A DNA stretch of 16,007 bases from CAZKUR01 sp964556005 (GCA_964556005.1 CAZKUR010000090.1:1-16007); one strand, 5' to 3'; shown: positions 1 to 9,449, numbered from the stretch's first letter. Notes: a model not told the origin generated them from the letters alone. Translations and numbers: made by a program.

Positions 1-1681
1 CGCTAATTTCAAGGCTGCTTGATTTGAAATTCCTGACTTTAAATCTTATATGATGAGACGATACTCCTTTATCCAAAGTACGTATTATTTCAAATGCAAG
101 TCTTCCGGAATCCGGGACTGCAACCATTTCAACCGAATTTATATTTAAACTTAAATTGTAATTCTCCGGCAAACTATTTAAATATTTTAATGAGGTAATT
201 GAATCTACTTTACTAAAGGTTTCATTTTCATTTTTATCAAAGAAAAATAAACCTACTTTATGTGCAGCCTTATTCCCATTTTCAGTTATGGTGGTGTCCT
301 TATTATTCAATGCATAATTAATATAAACATCGGTCCAATCTCTTCCGGGTTGAACATCTTTAAACTGAACTATATCGTAAGGAACATTAATTGTTGGTCC
401 TTCGAATTTTGGTTTATAATATTCAAATCGCCTCCGTTCAACATTTTTTGCATAATCATAACTGTCATAACCAAACTGCGGCTGAAGCCTGTCGTCACCA
501 TAAGGTTCTGCAAACTCAAAATTACCCGACATATAATCATCGCTGAAACCGAATGTCATATCTTTATATTCCCAAACGTCGGTTTTTGATTTTATCGCTA
601 TTTGTCCGCCGACATTTATAAAAGGTCTGTAGCGGGTTCTATGCAAAGGTTCACCGTACCTTAGAACTATTTGTCCGCGATCGGATTTCCATCCTATTAT
701 ATTCATCTTAGGGACACTGAATCTTAAGTTTGCATATGCTACACGTGAGTAATGTTCCAATAACCGTTCATTATATTTTGTTAAATACAGAGGATCGCTG
801 ATCTTCCAGAACTCGCTGATTATTTCCCTTATTTCTCTCGGCGAATATTTTTTTAAATCATCCTTAAAGATAGGTTTCAGCAATTCTTTAACCGAGTTGT
901 AAACAAAATCTTCACGCTCTTCCGGCTTCATTAAAATTAGTGCTGTTTGATATTCTTTATAAGCTTTTTCCAATTCGGATGTTTTATAATAAAGCAAACC
1001 TAAATAAAGATGGCCGTCTTTATCATCCGGATAATTTTTAATTAATTTTTCCAAAAGCGGAACTCCCTTACCGGGCTCATTATTATCTTCATATAAAAAG
1101 CTTAAGTGAAGAAGAGCGTCTCTATTAACCGGGTCATATTTTAATGCTTTTAAGAAATAATTCTTTGCCTCATTAAACTGTTTATCGGCGTATTCCTCAA
1201 AGCTTAGGGAAGGTTCGTTAGGGTCCTGGTGAATGGATTCATGATATTCATCGAAATCATTTTCTTTGATTCTCCCAAGATTATAAAGCGCTTTTATGTT
1301 TGTACTGTCGATATCAATTATGTTCTTATAAACATCGAATGCCATACTGCCGCTGAAATATTCCATTAAATCCGCGAGGAGAAAACGGTATTTTAAATTA
1401 TCCGGTTCCTTAAAAATTGCATGTTGGATATATTCTCTGGCAAAACTTCTTCCGCGAACCGTATTTTTATTAAAATATAAAAGAGCAAGCTGATAATAGG
1501 AATCGGCATCGGGATGATTTCTTATTGCTTCCAGGTAATATTTTATTTTAGAATCTCTGCCCGAATTGTCATCAGCAAGCGCAGTTTGATTGTAATTCTC
1601 CGTTGGAGTGTTAACTTGAGGCAGGCATTTAACGGAAATAAGCAGTAAACCTGCCAATAATATGCAGGATCTCGACTTCAT
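1..1681 (-). CDS. GWxTD domain protein with TPR repeats, exported (partial)
   Basis: The frame is open from an ATG at 1681 to the left window edge, giving 560 codons without the C-terminus. Residues 1-20 form a signal peptide (basic start, then a hydrophobic stretch). C19 follows LISVK, so a lipoprotein site is possible, but lysine at -1 does not fit a good lipobox. Residues about 41-255 look like tetratricopeptide repeats, for example AKNYFLKALKYDPVNRDALL and a second unit ending near 250. The GWxTD region follows: FWKISDP at 291-297, then GWKSDRG at 330-336 and GQIVLRYGEP at 336-345. The family signature threonine is serine here. GWxTD proteins are known mainly from Bacteroidota, Ignavibacteria and related phyla. 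Their function is unknown, and the TPR part suggests a scaffold in the periplasm. The gene is the leftmost visible, 199 bases past the DoxX-like gene. Confidence 0.85.
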   Translation of the reverse strand, partial: MKSRSCILLAGLLLISVKCLPQVNTPTENYNQTALADDNSGRDSKIKYYLEAIRNHPDADSYYQLALLYFNKNTVRGRSFAREYIQHAIFKEPDNLKYRFLLADLMEYFSGSMAFDVYKNIIDIDSTNIKALYNLGRIKENDFDEYHESIHQDPNEPSLSFEEYADKQFNEAKNYFLKALKYDPVNRDALLHLSFLYEDNNEPGKGVPLLEKLIKNYPDDKDGHLYLGLLYYKTSELEKAYKEYQTALILMKPEEREDFVYNSVKELLKPIFKDDLKKYSPREIREIISEFWKISDPLYLTKYNERLLEHYSRVAYANLRFSVPKMNIIGWKSDRGQIVLRYGEPLHRTRYRPFINVGGQIAIKSKTDVWEYKDMTFGFSDDYMSGNFEFAEPYGDDRLQPQFGYDSYDYAKNVERRRFEYYKPKFEGPTINVPYDIVQFKDVQPGRDWTDVYINYALNNKDTTITENGNKAAHKVGLFFFDKNENETFSKVDSITSLKYLNSLPENYNLSLNINSVEMVAVPDSGRLAFEIIRTLDKGVSSHHIRFKVRNFKSSSLEIS

Positions 1682-1880
1682 TAAATCTGTAAAAAATTTT
1701 CAATACAAAATAATTGAAAAATTCAAATAAGTGAATTACAGTACCCAAAGAATTTAACATTAAAGATTTAAGAAATCAATGTTAATATTATTTATCCACG
1801 AAATTCAAATCAAACAAATTTAAACCGTATAAATAAATTGAATAGATAATCATGGAATGAATGAGGCAGAAAAGTTATGT

Positions 1881-2288
1881 TTAGTCTCTTGTATACCAAA
1901 AAGCAACAACCATTAAAATAATTACGCTCGGTACTTTTCCCCATGTCAGCCACGGAAGGGATGCAATAACTGCTCCCGGTGCATTCTCAAAAGCTATGGT
2001 AACAGGCAGCACCGCTAAAAAAAATAAAACCGCACCCCAGGCAACAAGTTTCCGGTATTTATTTAAAATGAAAAGCAATCCAAGAACTATTTCAATAAGA
2101 CCGCTTAAATATATGACTACCATATGAAACGGCATAAATTGAATAATGGGAACAAATTGGGATGTAGTTATAAAGTGCAATAAGCCTTCTACAATAAGGA
2201 AAATTCCGAGCACTAACCTGAAAATTTCTTTTAGGCTGGGCTTCTTCTTTTTCTTTACATGGCGATGTCTATGCACTGCAGATTTCAT
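1881..2288 (-). CDS. DoxX-like integral membrane protein
   Basis: This 135-residue protein has four predicted membrane segments at about 22-41, 54-76, 79-100 and 118-133. The pattern R-x-x-LG-x-F-x-x-EG-x-x-HF (residues 24-39), followed by YLSGLIEIVLGLLF (60-73) and the R79-x-x-AW turn, is typical of small DoxX/DoxX-like four-helix proteins. Members of this superfamily have been linked to quinone or thiol redox and methylamine use, but most have no tested role, so no substrate is given. The N-terminus is strongly basic (HRHRH, then five lysines at 12-16), consistent with a cytoplasmic N-terminus. The ATG has no clear Shine-Dalgarno site. The gene lies 55 bases downstream of the acetyltransferase, so the two may share a transcript. 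Confidence 0.78.
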   Translation of the reverse strand: MKSAVHRHRHVKKKKKPSLKEIFRLVLGIFLIVEGLLHFITTSQFVPIIQFMPFHMVVIYLSGLIEIVLGLLFILNKYRKLVAWGAVLFFLAVLPVTIAFENAPGAVIASLPWLTWGKVPSVIILMVVAFWYTRD

Positions 2289-2343
2289 TGGCAGGAAATT
2301 TATTATTTAATTCTTTCAATATCCATATATAGAGACAAATAAT

Positions 2344-2949
2344 TTACGATTTTTTATTTAATGAATAGCAAATTCCATCGATATAGCAATCATCTTTAAG
2401 TGCATATTTTTTAATTATTCCGTCTTTTTGGAAACCGTTTTTTTCAAGTACCCGTGCAGATGCAGCGTTGAAATCAAATACAATAGCTTCAATGCTTAAA
2501 AAATCGTAACAATCAAACCCGAATTCACATATCTTATTGACGGTCTCAGTCATGATCCCTCTATTCCAGAACGGACGTGCAAGCCAATATCCGATTTCGT
2601 CTCTTTGAGAATTTTTACCGTATTTATTATTAAAACCGATGCCGCCAATTAAGTTTTCACTCTTATCCCTGATTGCAAAGTGATTGAGTCTACCGATTTG
2701 TTTTTTACATCTTTCTACAAAATGAATCCACCATTCAGCATCTCTTAGAGTATAGGGATGAGGTAAACGAAGAGTATTCATGTAAATATCTCTATCATTC
2801 AAATAGAGTGTCAGTTTCTCTTTATCCCCGGCAACAATTTGAGAAAGGGAAATCTCCTTGCTTACTTTTATGATAATTGGCTTTCTATCTATATTCAAAA
2901 TGTTTCTGTTTAGATGAAAATTTGTTCCGCAAATAACTTTAAAATTCAT
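2344..2949 (-). CDS. GNAT family N-acetyltransferase, RimJ/RimL type
   Basis: This 201-residue protein has the GNAT fold pattern of the RimJ/RimL group. Residues 119-135 (IGYWLARPFWNRGIMTE) form the strand and the acetyl-CoA pyrophosphate loop, here R125-x-x-x-N-R-G-I-M. Residues 161-173 (NAASARVLEKNGF) form the conserved helix and turn of the C-terminal half. Such enzymes move an acetyl group from acetyl-CoA to the N-terminus of a protein or to a small amine; the acceptor cannot be read from sequence. The domain begins near residue 31, so the first 30 residues are an unusual extension. A TTG at residue 18 is another possible start. The gene sits 102 bases after the DinB-like gene on the same strand. 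Confidence 0.88.
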   Translation of the reverse strand: MNFKVICGTNFHLNRNILNIDRKPIIIKVSKEISLSQIVAGDKEKLTLYLNDRDIYMNTLRLPHPYTLRDAEWWIHFVERCKKQIGRLNHFAIRDKSENLIGGIGFNNKYGKNSQRDEIGYWLARPFWNRGIMTETVNKICEFGFDCYDFLSIEAIVFDFNAASARVLEKNGFQKDGIIKKYALKDDCYIDGICYSLNKKS

Positions 2950-3051
2950 TATACAAATTTACTTTAGTTGCCGGTTAATAAAAAAGATTTTTTACATAGG
3001 ATGCGGCCAAATAATTTCCTCGAGTAAATTATTTTGTATGATCCGGTCAAT

Positions 3052-3501
3052 TCATACTTCATCAATAAGTCTTCGATGGTAATTTATCTGTCCCAGGTGA
3101 TAATTAAGATGCCCATAAAGATGAATTAAAAAATAACCTGTTGTCATATCTTTCTTTGACAACTCGACCGGATATTTATTTTTTAAGGCCGATTCATCAA
3201 GTGAGTTTAAAGTTTTTACAACGAAATTTTTTGTATCCTCAATCGTGATAAGAAGCTCCCTTTTGGCAACATTCCTCTCGGAGAATTCACCATCTCTGTT
3301 TCGCATGTACTCCGTTTTGCCCAGTACATTTCCAATAAAATACAGAAGTCCTCCTGTTATATGAAGGCAAAGATTCCCGGCTGAATTTTTTATTTCACTC
3401 TTAATAATCCAAAGTTTGGTTTCAGGATTGTAAGATGAAATTTCATTTTTCAATTTATTTAATTCCCTTTCATAAAGTTGGCTGAATTCACCCAAGAGCA
3501 T
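3052..3501 (-). CDS. DinB-like four-helix protein (DUF1572-type)
   Basis: This 149-residue, mostly helical protein has the histidine layout of the DinB/YfiT superfamily: H47 in the second helix (LCLHITGGL) and H131/H135 in a late helix (GHLNYHLGQINYHRRL), with H127 and H142 nearby. In the superfamily three such histidines bind a divalent metal, and several members are thiol-dependent S-transferases (bacillithiol or mycothiol). The LHITGGLLYFIG and HLNYHLGQINYHRR stretches suggest the DUF1572 subgroup, whose substrate is unknown. The start is supported by AAAGGA ending 8 bases upstream of the ATG. The name comes from a DNA-damage-induced relative and does not mean DNA polymerase IV. The 229 bases upstream of it hold no gene. 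Confidence 0.8.
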   Translation of the reverse strand: MLLGEFSQLYERELNKLKNEISSYNPETKLWIIKSEIKNSAGNLCLHITGGLLYFIGNVLGKTEYMRNRDGEFSERNVAKRELLITIEDTKNFVVKTLNSLDESALKNKYPVELSKKDMTTGYFLIHLYGHLNYHLGQINYHRRLIDEV

Positions 3502-3509
3502 AAATCTAT

Positions 3510-3515
3510 TCCTTT
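3510..3515 (-). promoter_or_regulatory. Shine-Dalgarno site of the DinB-like gene
   Basis: The minus strand reads AAAGGA with 8 bases between it and the ATG at 3501. It is one of the few good Shine-Dalgarno sites on the leftward strand and supports that start. Confidence 0.6.
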
Positions 3516-3730
3516 ATCTTTTGAATCTTAAAAATTAAGTGGACTAATTCCCCATTCCGACGGCTAAAATACAAAAATATTTTTAAAATGATTTTAACCG
3601 GTAATATTGAAATCACATGCATATGAATCAAGGGAAAACATTTACTAAAAAATATTAATTAAAAATAGAGGGTCATACCTTCTGTAGTTAAGAATAAATT
3701 TGGCAAGTTATTGCGGAATATTGAAACGGA

Positions 3731-4570
3731 TTATTTAAAATCTAATTTGCCTCCCAGTTCTTTAAAAGCGTTCAATACATTATTAAAAGCTTCTTTTTGC
3801 TCCTGCGTAACGACCCACTTTATTACCCCGCCGCTGCCGTTAAAATTAATTACGGTATTATTTGAATAGGCTATTTTTGCAATTAGTCTATAAAGTTCCT
3901 TATTTAACGGATCATCGCTCCATTCCCGGTTTACGGAATTGTTAATATCATTTTTAATCTTTAACGGAATAAAACTAAACAGTTGGTTATCAATGTTAAA
4001 TTGATAATTATTTACCGGAAAAGTATGGGGCGTGACTAATTGAATTCTCAATCGTAAATCTTTTGCCGCCTCATTATCTTCTCTTTCGAAATAAAGATAG
4101 AGTCCGTTTTCATTTTTTGAACGCGGCGAAGTTCTATCTTTGTAATAAGTTGCATTTGTATTGGAATCGAAATAGGGAAGCATTTTTAAAATATAAGTTG
4201 AATTGCTCTCCGTTATTCCCTCGTTGCCGCCGGAAATTCCCGCTTCGACAATCCCCGGATTTAATTTGACCTCTACTTTTTTTAATAACCACCGTGCTTC
4301 GCGATATTCTTTTGTATCTTTATACTTGTAAATAATTAGAGCTAATTTTTCCTTTGCTTTCCAGTACTCTTTATTACTGAAATCATCTTTTGCTTTATTT
4401 AACAGCCATGCGGGATTGTTCTTGAATTCGCCAAGCTGATTCTTTAACTTGACATTTTCAACAGCAAGCACGTTGTTTTCGGTTTCAATCTGGTTCTGAT
4501 GGCTGTCTTTCCACCATAGAAAAAAGATAATTAAAGCAGCGATTAAGAAGAAAGAACTTATAAACTTCAT
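3731..4570 (-). CDS. Membrane-anchored protein of unknown function
   Basis: I do not recognise this 279-residue protein as a named family. Residues 4-20 are a single hydrophobic segment (uncleaved anchor or signal peptide) ending in WWK. Residues about 28-52 are a charged, probably coiled-coil stretch. Residues 55-100 look like one or two TPR-type helix pairs (AKDDFSNKEYWKAKEKLALI and YREARWLLKKVE). A glycine-rich linker at 108-120 leads to a beta-rich C-terminal domain (about 125-279) with alternating strands such as GLYLYFERE and DLRLRIQLVT, ending in a helix, NVLNAFKELGGKL. This domain may be an uncharacterised sensor or binding module placed outside the membrane. It stands alone, 186 bases after the lamin-tail protein and 229 before the DinB-like gene. 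Confidence 0.75.
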   Translation of the reverse strand: MKFISSFFLIAALIIFFLWWKDSHQNQIETENNVLAVENVKLKNQLGEFKNNPAWLLNKAKDDFSNKEYWKAKEKLALIIYKYKDTKEYREARWLLKKVEVKLNPGIVEAGISGGNEGITESNSTYILKMLPYFDSNTNATYYKDRTSPRSKNENGLYLYFEREDNEAAKDLRLRIQLVTPHTFPVNNYQFNIDNQLFSFIPLKIKNDINNSVNREWSDDPLNKELYRLIAKIAYSNNTVINFNGSGGVIKWVVTQEQKEAFNNVLNAFKELGGKLDFK

Positions 4571-4756
4571 TATTGATCTCTGCTTGTTATTTTAATTTAG
4601 ATGTGGAAAATTTATCTTTTAATATCAAGAAATATTCCCGTTTTAAAGCACAATATTTCAATTAAAAAGTGAATATTCATCTCTTTAGTAAATTATAGTG
4701 GAATATTTGGGATGGAAAATTTTCTTTTTGAAGTACTTTTTACTGTGACTATTATA

Positions 4757-7700
4757 TCACAATTTCCTCGCGACAACAATGACGGTTTTAAGAGTTTCGG
4801 CAATACCTGAATTGTCGTTTACGGATTCAAGAAACACAATATAGATGCCTATTCGTAAGGCTCTGCCGGAGTTATCTAATCCGTTAAAAATTACAGAACC
4901 TTTCGAACCGCTCGGCTGGTTGTTTGCTAAATTTCTTACCAGCCTCCCGTGACTGTCGAAAATCTTTATCCTTACCTGAGAAGTCGGCTGAGATAAATTG
5001 TAATTTACAATTGTAAAATCTTCAAAACCGTCGTTATCCGGTGAAAAGGGATTAGGTGAAACAGAAATCTTTGCCTCACGGTTTTGATTATTTGTGAATA
5101 TGGAATTCAGTAAAAGCGGAGTAGCCCCGGCTGAACTTACACAACTGCTCCAGTTTGAAGGATCGTTCGAACCTAATCCGGGGTTTATTCTTTCAAGTGA
5201 AATATTCTTAGTAGAATTAAAATTTTTATTATGCCAGTTTTTTGAATACCAAACCGAATCAATCAAATTACTTTTTATATCTTTCAACAGAATTAGACCG
5301 CCGGAATTACTTAAATTAAAACCGGACACGTTCAAAATATTTTTATAGCTGCGATTTTCAATCGAATACTTTTTGATCACGGTCGAATCTGCAGATAGCA
5401 GGAAAAAATGTCCAGGCGGAATTATAATGCTTGTATCTGAGAGCTTGAAATTATTTTTCTTTTCATCTTCAATCCTCCAGCCGCCGACATTTATCGAATC
5501 ATTAATTTTATTGTAAAATTCTAAGAACTCGTTATTATCCTGATCTGGTTCATACATAATTTCATTTATAACCAAATCACCGCTTTTATAACCGGCAATA
5601 TCGGAAATCGAATTTTTTTCACCGGGTGTACTTCTATTTTTACTTAATGATGTTGCCCAATTTGTACTATCGTTTGTTCCTGCTTTTAAAGAAATTCTTT
5701 CAAGGGAATAGCCGTTCTTTCCTCCCCAATCCGAATTGTATTTTAAGCTGTCTATTATTCCATCTCTAAAATCATAAATAATTATTCCGTCTTCCGAATT
5801 TCCCAGTGTACCGAAATCCGCTACAATTATTTTCGAATTGATGCCGGGATGAAAGCTGTTAAAAGATGTATCTTTTGTTACAATAAATAATTCACCCGGT
5901 TGAATAAAAAGGTCGGCATCAGATAAATAGTTTTTTGTCGGAATTGTCAGCAAGTCGCTAACCGACCAGTATTTCAGATTTATTTTGTTATCCGATCTGT
6001 TTACAAGTTCAATCCATTCCGGCTCTCCCTTTTCAGGATCGTACATAACTTCATTTATCGAAACAGCACTCATCGGAAATCCAGGCTCGACTGATTTTTC
6101 ATAATAATTATTTAAAGTATCTTCATCATTCGAAAGATTTATTTTTACACCGGTTAATATTTTTGAATTAAGATTCCTTATTTTTTTATTTGAACTAGTG
6201 GCAATTGAATCGCCTGCTAAAAGACTTAGCCCGGACTTGAAGCTTAACAATGAATCGACTACTTGGTTTGAGTCAGTATCAATTAGAAATTGAATGCTGA
6301 AATTATTCACTGCCGCTGAACCGTAATTTTTTACTTTTGCATTTACAGAAACATCTTCGCCAGGTACTGGGAAACGCGGAGAAAAATTTATACCCGAAAC
6401 CGAAATATCGAAATGCTTTGGCGTCAAACTGTTTATTCTTCCGGGCGTGCTTAATTCTACGTCCAATGATGCACCCCAATTATTCTGTAAATTTGAGGAA
6501 ATTTCAAACTTCTTTCTTTCCAACGATTCGCCGCTGCTGCCTCCCCAGCTTGAATGGAAAAATACCGAATCGATAGTCTGTCCCCTGTTATCTTTTAAAA
6601 TCATTCCGTCGGAATCATTATTTAAAACAGGTAAGTTAATCTCAAGAAAACCCGATGGAATATACCTGTGATAATTTATTATCGATGAACTTTTCGTAAT
6701 AACAAAATATGAATGCGGCTGAATCAAAACATCGGAACCTATTTGTACAACGACCGGTGTTGTAACAACGTCTGAAATTTTCCAACTTTTCAAATTGATT
6801 TCGAATGCAGTAGTGTTATAAATTTCAATCCATTCGGGCTCGCCTCCGGAAGGATTGTACATAATTTCATTTATTACAATTGATTGCGGCGGAAAGCCTG
6901 TTTGAATTGTTTTATATAGAAAATTGTTAAGTGTATCTTCATCATTGTTAAAAATTACTTTTGAATAAAACCCTTTTTTAGTTTGAAGATTTTGTATTAC
7001 GTAACCGGTTTGAACTATTGATGAATCATTCGAATTTAAAAATAAATTCGGAACGGTTTTTAAAAATACATCGGGAATTGAATCAAGATTTGTATCCTCA
7101 TAAAGCAGCACAGAAAAGTTTGCAGAATTGCTTCCTTTATTCTTAATTTTTATTGAAACGGAAACGTCATCACCATCCTGCGGGAACGGCGGAGTAAAAA
7201 CAATATCGTTTAGTTCAAGATCAAAAGTTTTGGGAGTTACGGAATTTATATTTCCAGGCGTTCCTTTAAAACGGCTTATAGAAGTTTTCCAGCTTGATGA
7301 ATCAGTAGGATTCATCTCCGGCGATAATTTTTCTAAAGATATTCCGTCATTCCCTCCCCACGAAGAATAGTATTGCAGCGAATCTATAGTCCGCGATAAA
7401 GAATCAATTAGAATAATTTTATCTCCGGTGTTGTTTAGAGAGGGAAAATTACTTACAATAAAATCAGAATTTATTGGGAAGAAATTTAAAATCGAACTGT
7501 CTTTTGAAATAACAAAATAGTTATGCGGGTTTAGATCTACCGACTGATTTATAATTTTGACTGTATCCCTGTTATCCGAAAGCTGATAATTTTCCAGATT
7601 AATAACTTTACTACTCTTATTATAAATTTCAATCCATTCTGGCTGCGGTGAATCAGGTGTATACATAAATTCGTTTATTATAAGGTCACCTCTTATTTCA

Positions 7701-9439
7701 TTAACATTAACGCCGGTTAGTTTTGTATAACCGGTATTATTCGTTGTATCCTCATCCTGATTTACTTCGACTTTTGCAATAAAATAATTTTCCCCTTCGA
7801 TAAAACTACCGGTAGTAAATAAGAATTCAGTGCTGTCTCCGTGCAATAATGAATTCCCGTTGAAAGTTTGCTGCAATTCATTTGGCTGCGGAATCGAATC
7901 TTTATTCATATCAAGATAAATCTTTAACTGGAAATTATTTGACTGATTTAACCCGGGATTAGCCACTACAGTTCTGAACTTTGCCTGCTGCCCGATAATT
8001 CCAAAATAGACATCAGGTTTAAATTTTGAAATTTTCAAATCGTAATTTTTGGGAGACATGGAATTTATATAACCAGGAGTCGCTTTGAAAATATTTACGG
8101 ATGTTCCCCAATTACCCGGATTATTACTTCCTCCACCGGCATCAATTCTTTCCAAAGATTTTCCGTCCGAATTTCCTCCCCATTCAGGGAAATAATAAAC
8201 ACTGTCAAGCAGAACATTTAATGAATCTTTAATTACTACCGCATCACCGGAATTGTTTAAAGATGGAATATTAAAGACCAAAACTTTCGATGGAATTGTA
8301 AAAAAATTAAAAATGGAAGAATCTTTGCTCAAAACAACAAATGAATCCGGCTCAACCTCGACATCATTAGTAGTGATGGTTACCGTCGTTAAATTATCCG
8401 AGAATTTCCATTTATTTAAATTGATATTATGATCCGAACGGTTAAAAAGTTCTACCCATTCCGGTTCACCTGTAGAAGGCGCGTACATTATTTCATTAAT
8501 AACCATATCATTATATTCATTGCCTGGCGGAAAGACTGTAAATGTTTTTATTTGTTTATTATCGGTTGTATCCTCATCGTTTGTAAAATCAACTTTTGCA
8601 ATTAATTGATATTCACCGGCATTTAACGAAAGCAAGTTCGTTACAGCGCTTGTTGAATCGCCCGGCAGAAGGTTAAAAAAATTTTGGGAGAATATTAATT
8701 CGGAAGAATTTCCAACCGAATCAAAATTGACATCATTATAAATTTTTTCACTGAAGCTATTTGCCGTTTCAGTTCCGGCATTTTTTACAACTGCTGTTAT
8801 TTGTACATTACCACCCTCAAAAACAATTTCAGGAAAAATCGAAAACGAACTTAATTTTAAATTGTAATTATAAGGAGTAACGGAGTTGTGAAAACCCGGA
8901 GTGCCGTTTACATTTAATGAGTTTGCCCAATTTGAAGCGGAACTGTCATGATTAAGAAAAATTTTCTCATCGGAAATTGTGGCAGAATTGTTCGCTGAAT
9001 AAATTACCGCATCTAAAGTATCATCTGTTGGATTTAACAACCTAACGGGCCGGTCGGAAGAATTCGACATTCCGCTCGATCCGAATGCGTTATCGGATAT
9101 TTTTAATATCAAAGCTCCTGGTGGAATAAGTTCATTGTATATCCCGGAACTGAAATCATAATCGCCTTCGAGAATTATTGCATAAGATTTAGGAGGTAAA
9201 ACACTACCTTGCGATATTTCTGTAATAATATCTGCCGAGGATGTATAATATTTAATTTTATAGCTGTTAAGATCGATACTATTTGTTTCGCTTAAATTGT
9301 ATAATTCAATAAACTCATTATTCCCTGGCTGAGGGTTGAACATCACTTCGGTAATTATAAGCAAAGTATCGGATTGCCCGTGAGTAAAAACTGAGATGAA
9401 AAATAATCCGCATAAAATTTTTAATGAAAAATTTTTCAG
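4757..9439 (-). CDS. Giant secreted protein: six lamin-tail and four CARDB domains, FlgD-like C-terminus
   Basis: About 1560 residues. Six lamin-tail (LTD) domains start near residues 30, 310, 585, 850, 1125 and 1290, each opening with (I/V)NE(I/V)M-type strands and WIE(I/L)YN, for example INEIMYNPSGGEPEWIEIYN. CARDB immunoglobulin-like adhesion domains follow LTD 1 to 4 (near 190, 466, 738, 1010). Residues about 1455-1560 are a FlgD-like domain (SPNPFSPDNDGFED ... IFDSHGRLVRNL ... GIYIVFLE) ending VVARKL, a tail typical of exported proteins in this bacterial group and possibly a type IX secretion signal. The first usual start codon is TTG at 9364, but the frame stays open upstream and encodes a good signal peptide (KNFSLKILCGLFFISVFTHG), so I place the start at CTG 9439. 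No catalytic domain is visible. A surface, adhesive or structural role is inferred. Confidence 0.85.
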   Translation of the reverse strand: MKNFSLKILCGLFFISVFTHGQSDTLLIITEVMFNPQPGNNEFIELYNLSETNSIDLNSYKIKYYTSSADIITEISQGSVLPPKSYAIILEGDYDFSSGIYNELIPPGALILKISDNAFGSSGMSNSSDRPVRLLNPTDDTLDAVIYSANNSATISDEKIFLNHDSSASNWANSLNVNGTPGFHNSVTPYNYNLKLSSFSIFPEIVFEGGNVQITAVVKNAGTETANSFSEKIYNDVNFDSVGNSSELIFSQNFFNLLPGDSTSAVTNLLSLNAGEYQLIAKVDFTNDEDTTDNKQIKTFTVFPPGNEYNDMVINEIMYAPSTGEPEWVELFNRSDHNINLNKWKFSDNLTTVTITTNDVEVEPDSFVVLSKDSSIFNFFTIPSKVLVFNIPSLNNSGDAVVIKDSLNVLLDSVYYFPEWGGNSDGKSLERIDAGGGSNNPGNWGTSVNIFKATPGYINSMSPKNYDLKISKFKPDVYFGIIGQQAKFRTVVANPGLNQSNNFQLKIYLDMNKDSIPQPNELQQTFNGNSLLHGDSTEFLFTTGSFIEGENYFIAKVEVNQDEDTTNNTGYTKLTGVNVNEIRGDLIINEFMYTPDSPQPEWIEIYNKSSKVINLENYQLSDNRDTVKIINQSVDLNPHNYFVISKDSSILNFFPINSDFIVSNFPSLNNTGDKIILIDSLSRTIDSLQYYSSWGGNDGISLEKLSPEMNPTDSSSWKTSISRFKGTPGNINSVTPKTFDLELNDIVFTPPFPQDGDDVSVSIKIKNKGSNSANFSVLLYEDTNLDSIPDVFLKTVPNLFLNSNDSSIVQTGYVIQNLQTKKGFYSKVIFNNDEDTLNNFLYKTIQTGFPPQSIVINEIMYNPSGGEPEWIEIYNTTAFEINLKSWKISDVVTTPVVVQIGSDVLIQPHSYFVITKSSSIINYHRYIPSGFLEINLPVLNNDSDGMILKDNRGQTIDSVFFHSSWGGSSGESLERKKFEISSNLQNNWGASLDVELSTPGRINSLTPKHFDISVSGINFSPRFPVPGEDVSVNAKVKNYGSAAVNNFSIQFLIDTDSNQVVDSLLSFKSGLSLLAGDSIATSSNKKIRNLNSKILTGVKINLSNDEDTLNNYYEKSVEPGFPMSAVSINEVMYDPEKGEPEWIELVNRSDNKINLKYWSVSDLLTIPTKNYLSDADLFIQPGELFIVTKDTSFNSFHPGINSKIIVADFGTLGNSEDGIIIYDFRDGIIDSLKYNSDWGGKNGYSLERISLKAGTNDSTNWATSLSKNRSTPGEKNSISDIAGYKSGDLVINEIMYEPDQDNNEFLEFYNKINDSINVGGWRIEDEKKNNFKLSDTSIIIPPGHFFLLSADSTVIKKYSIENRSYKNILNVSGFNLSNSGGLILLKDIKSNLIDSVWYSKNWHNKNFNSTKNISLERINPGLGSNDPSNWSSCVSSAGATPLLLNSIFTNNQNREAKISVSPNPFSPDNDGFEDFTIVNYNLSQPTSQVRIKIFDSHGRLVRNLANNQPSGSKGSVIFNGLDNSGRALRIGIYIVFLESVNDNSGIAETLKTVIVVARKL

Positions 9440-9449
9440 ACCCCTTGTA

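Noticed and set aside
260..589. 109-codon rightward frame at the left end
   Set aside because: It lies wholly inside the GWxTD/TPR gene on the other strand, and its product is low-complexity Ile/Phe/Asn with no domain.
3052..3501. DinB as DNA polymerase IV
   Set aside because: The protein is a short four-helix metal-binding type with the YfiT-like histidine pattern and has no polymerase motifs.
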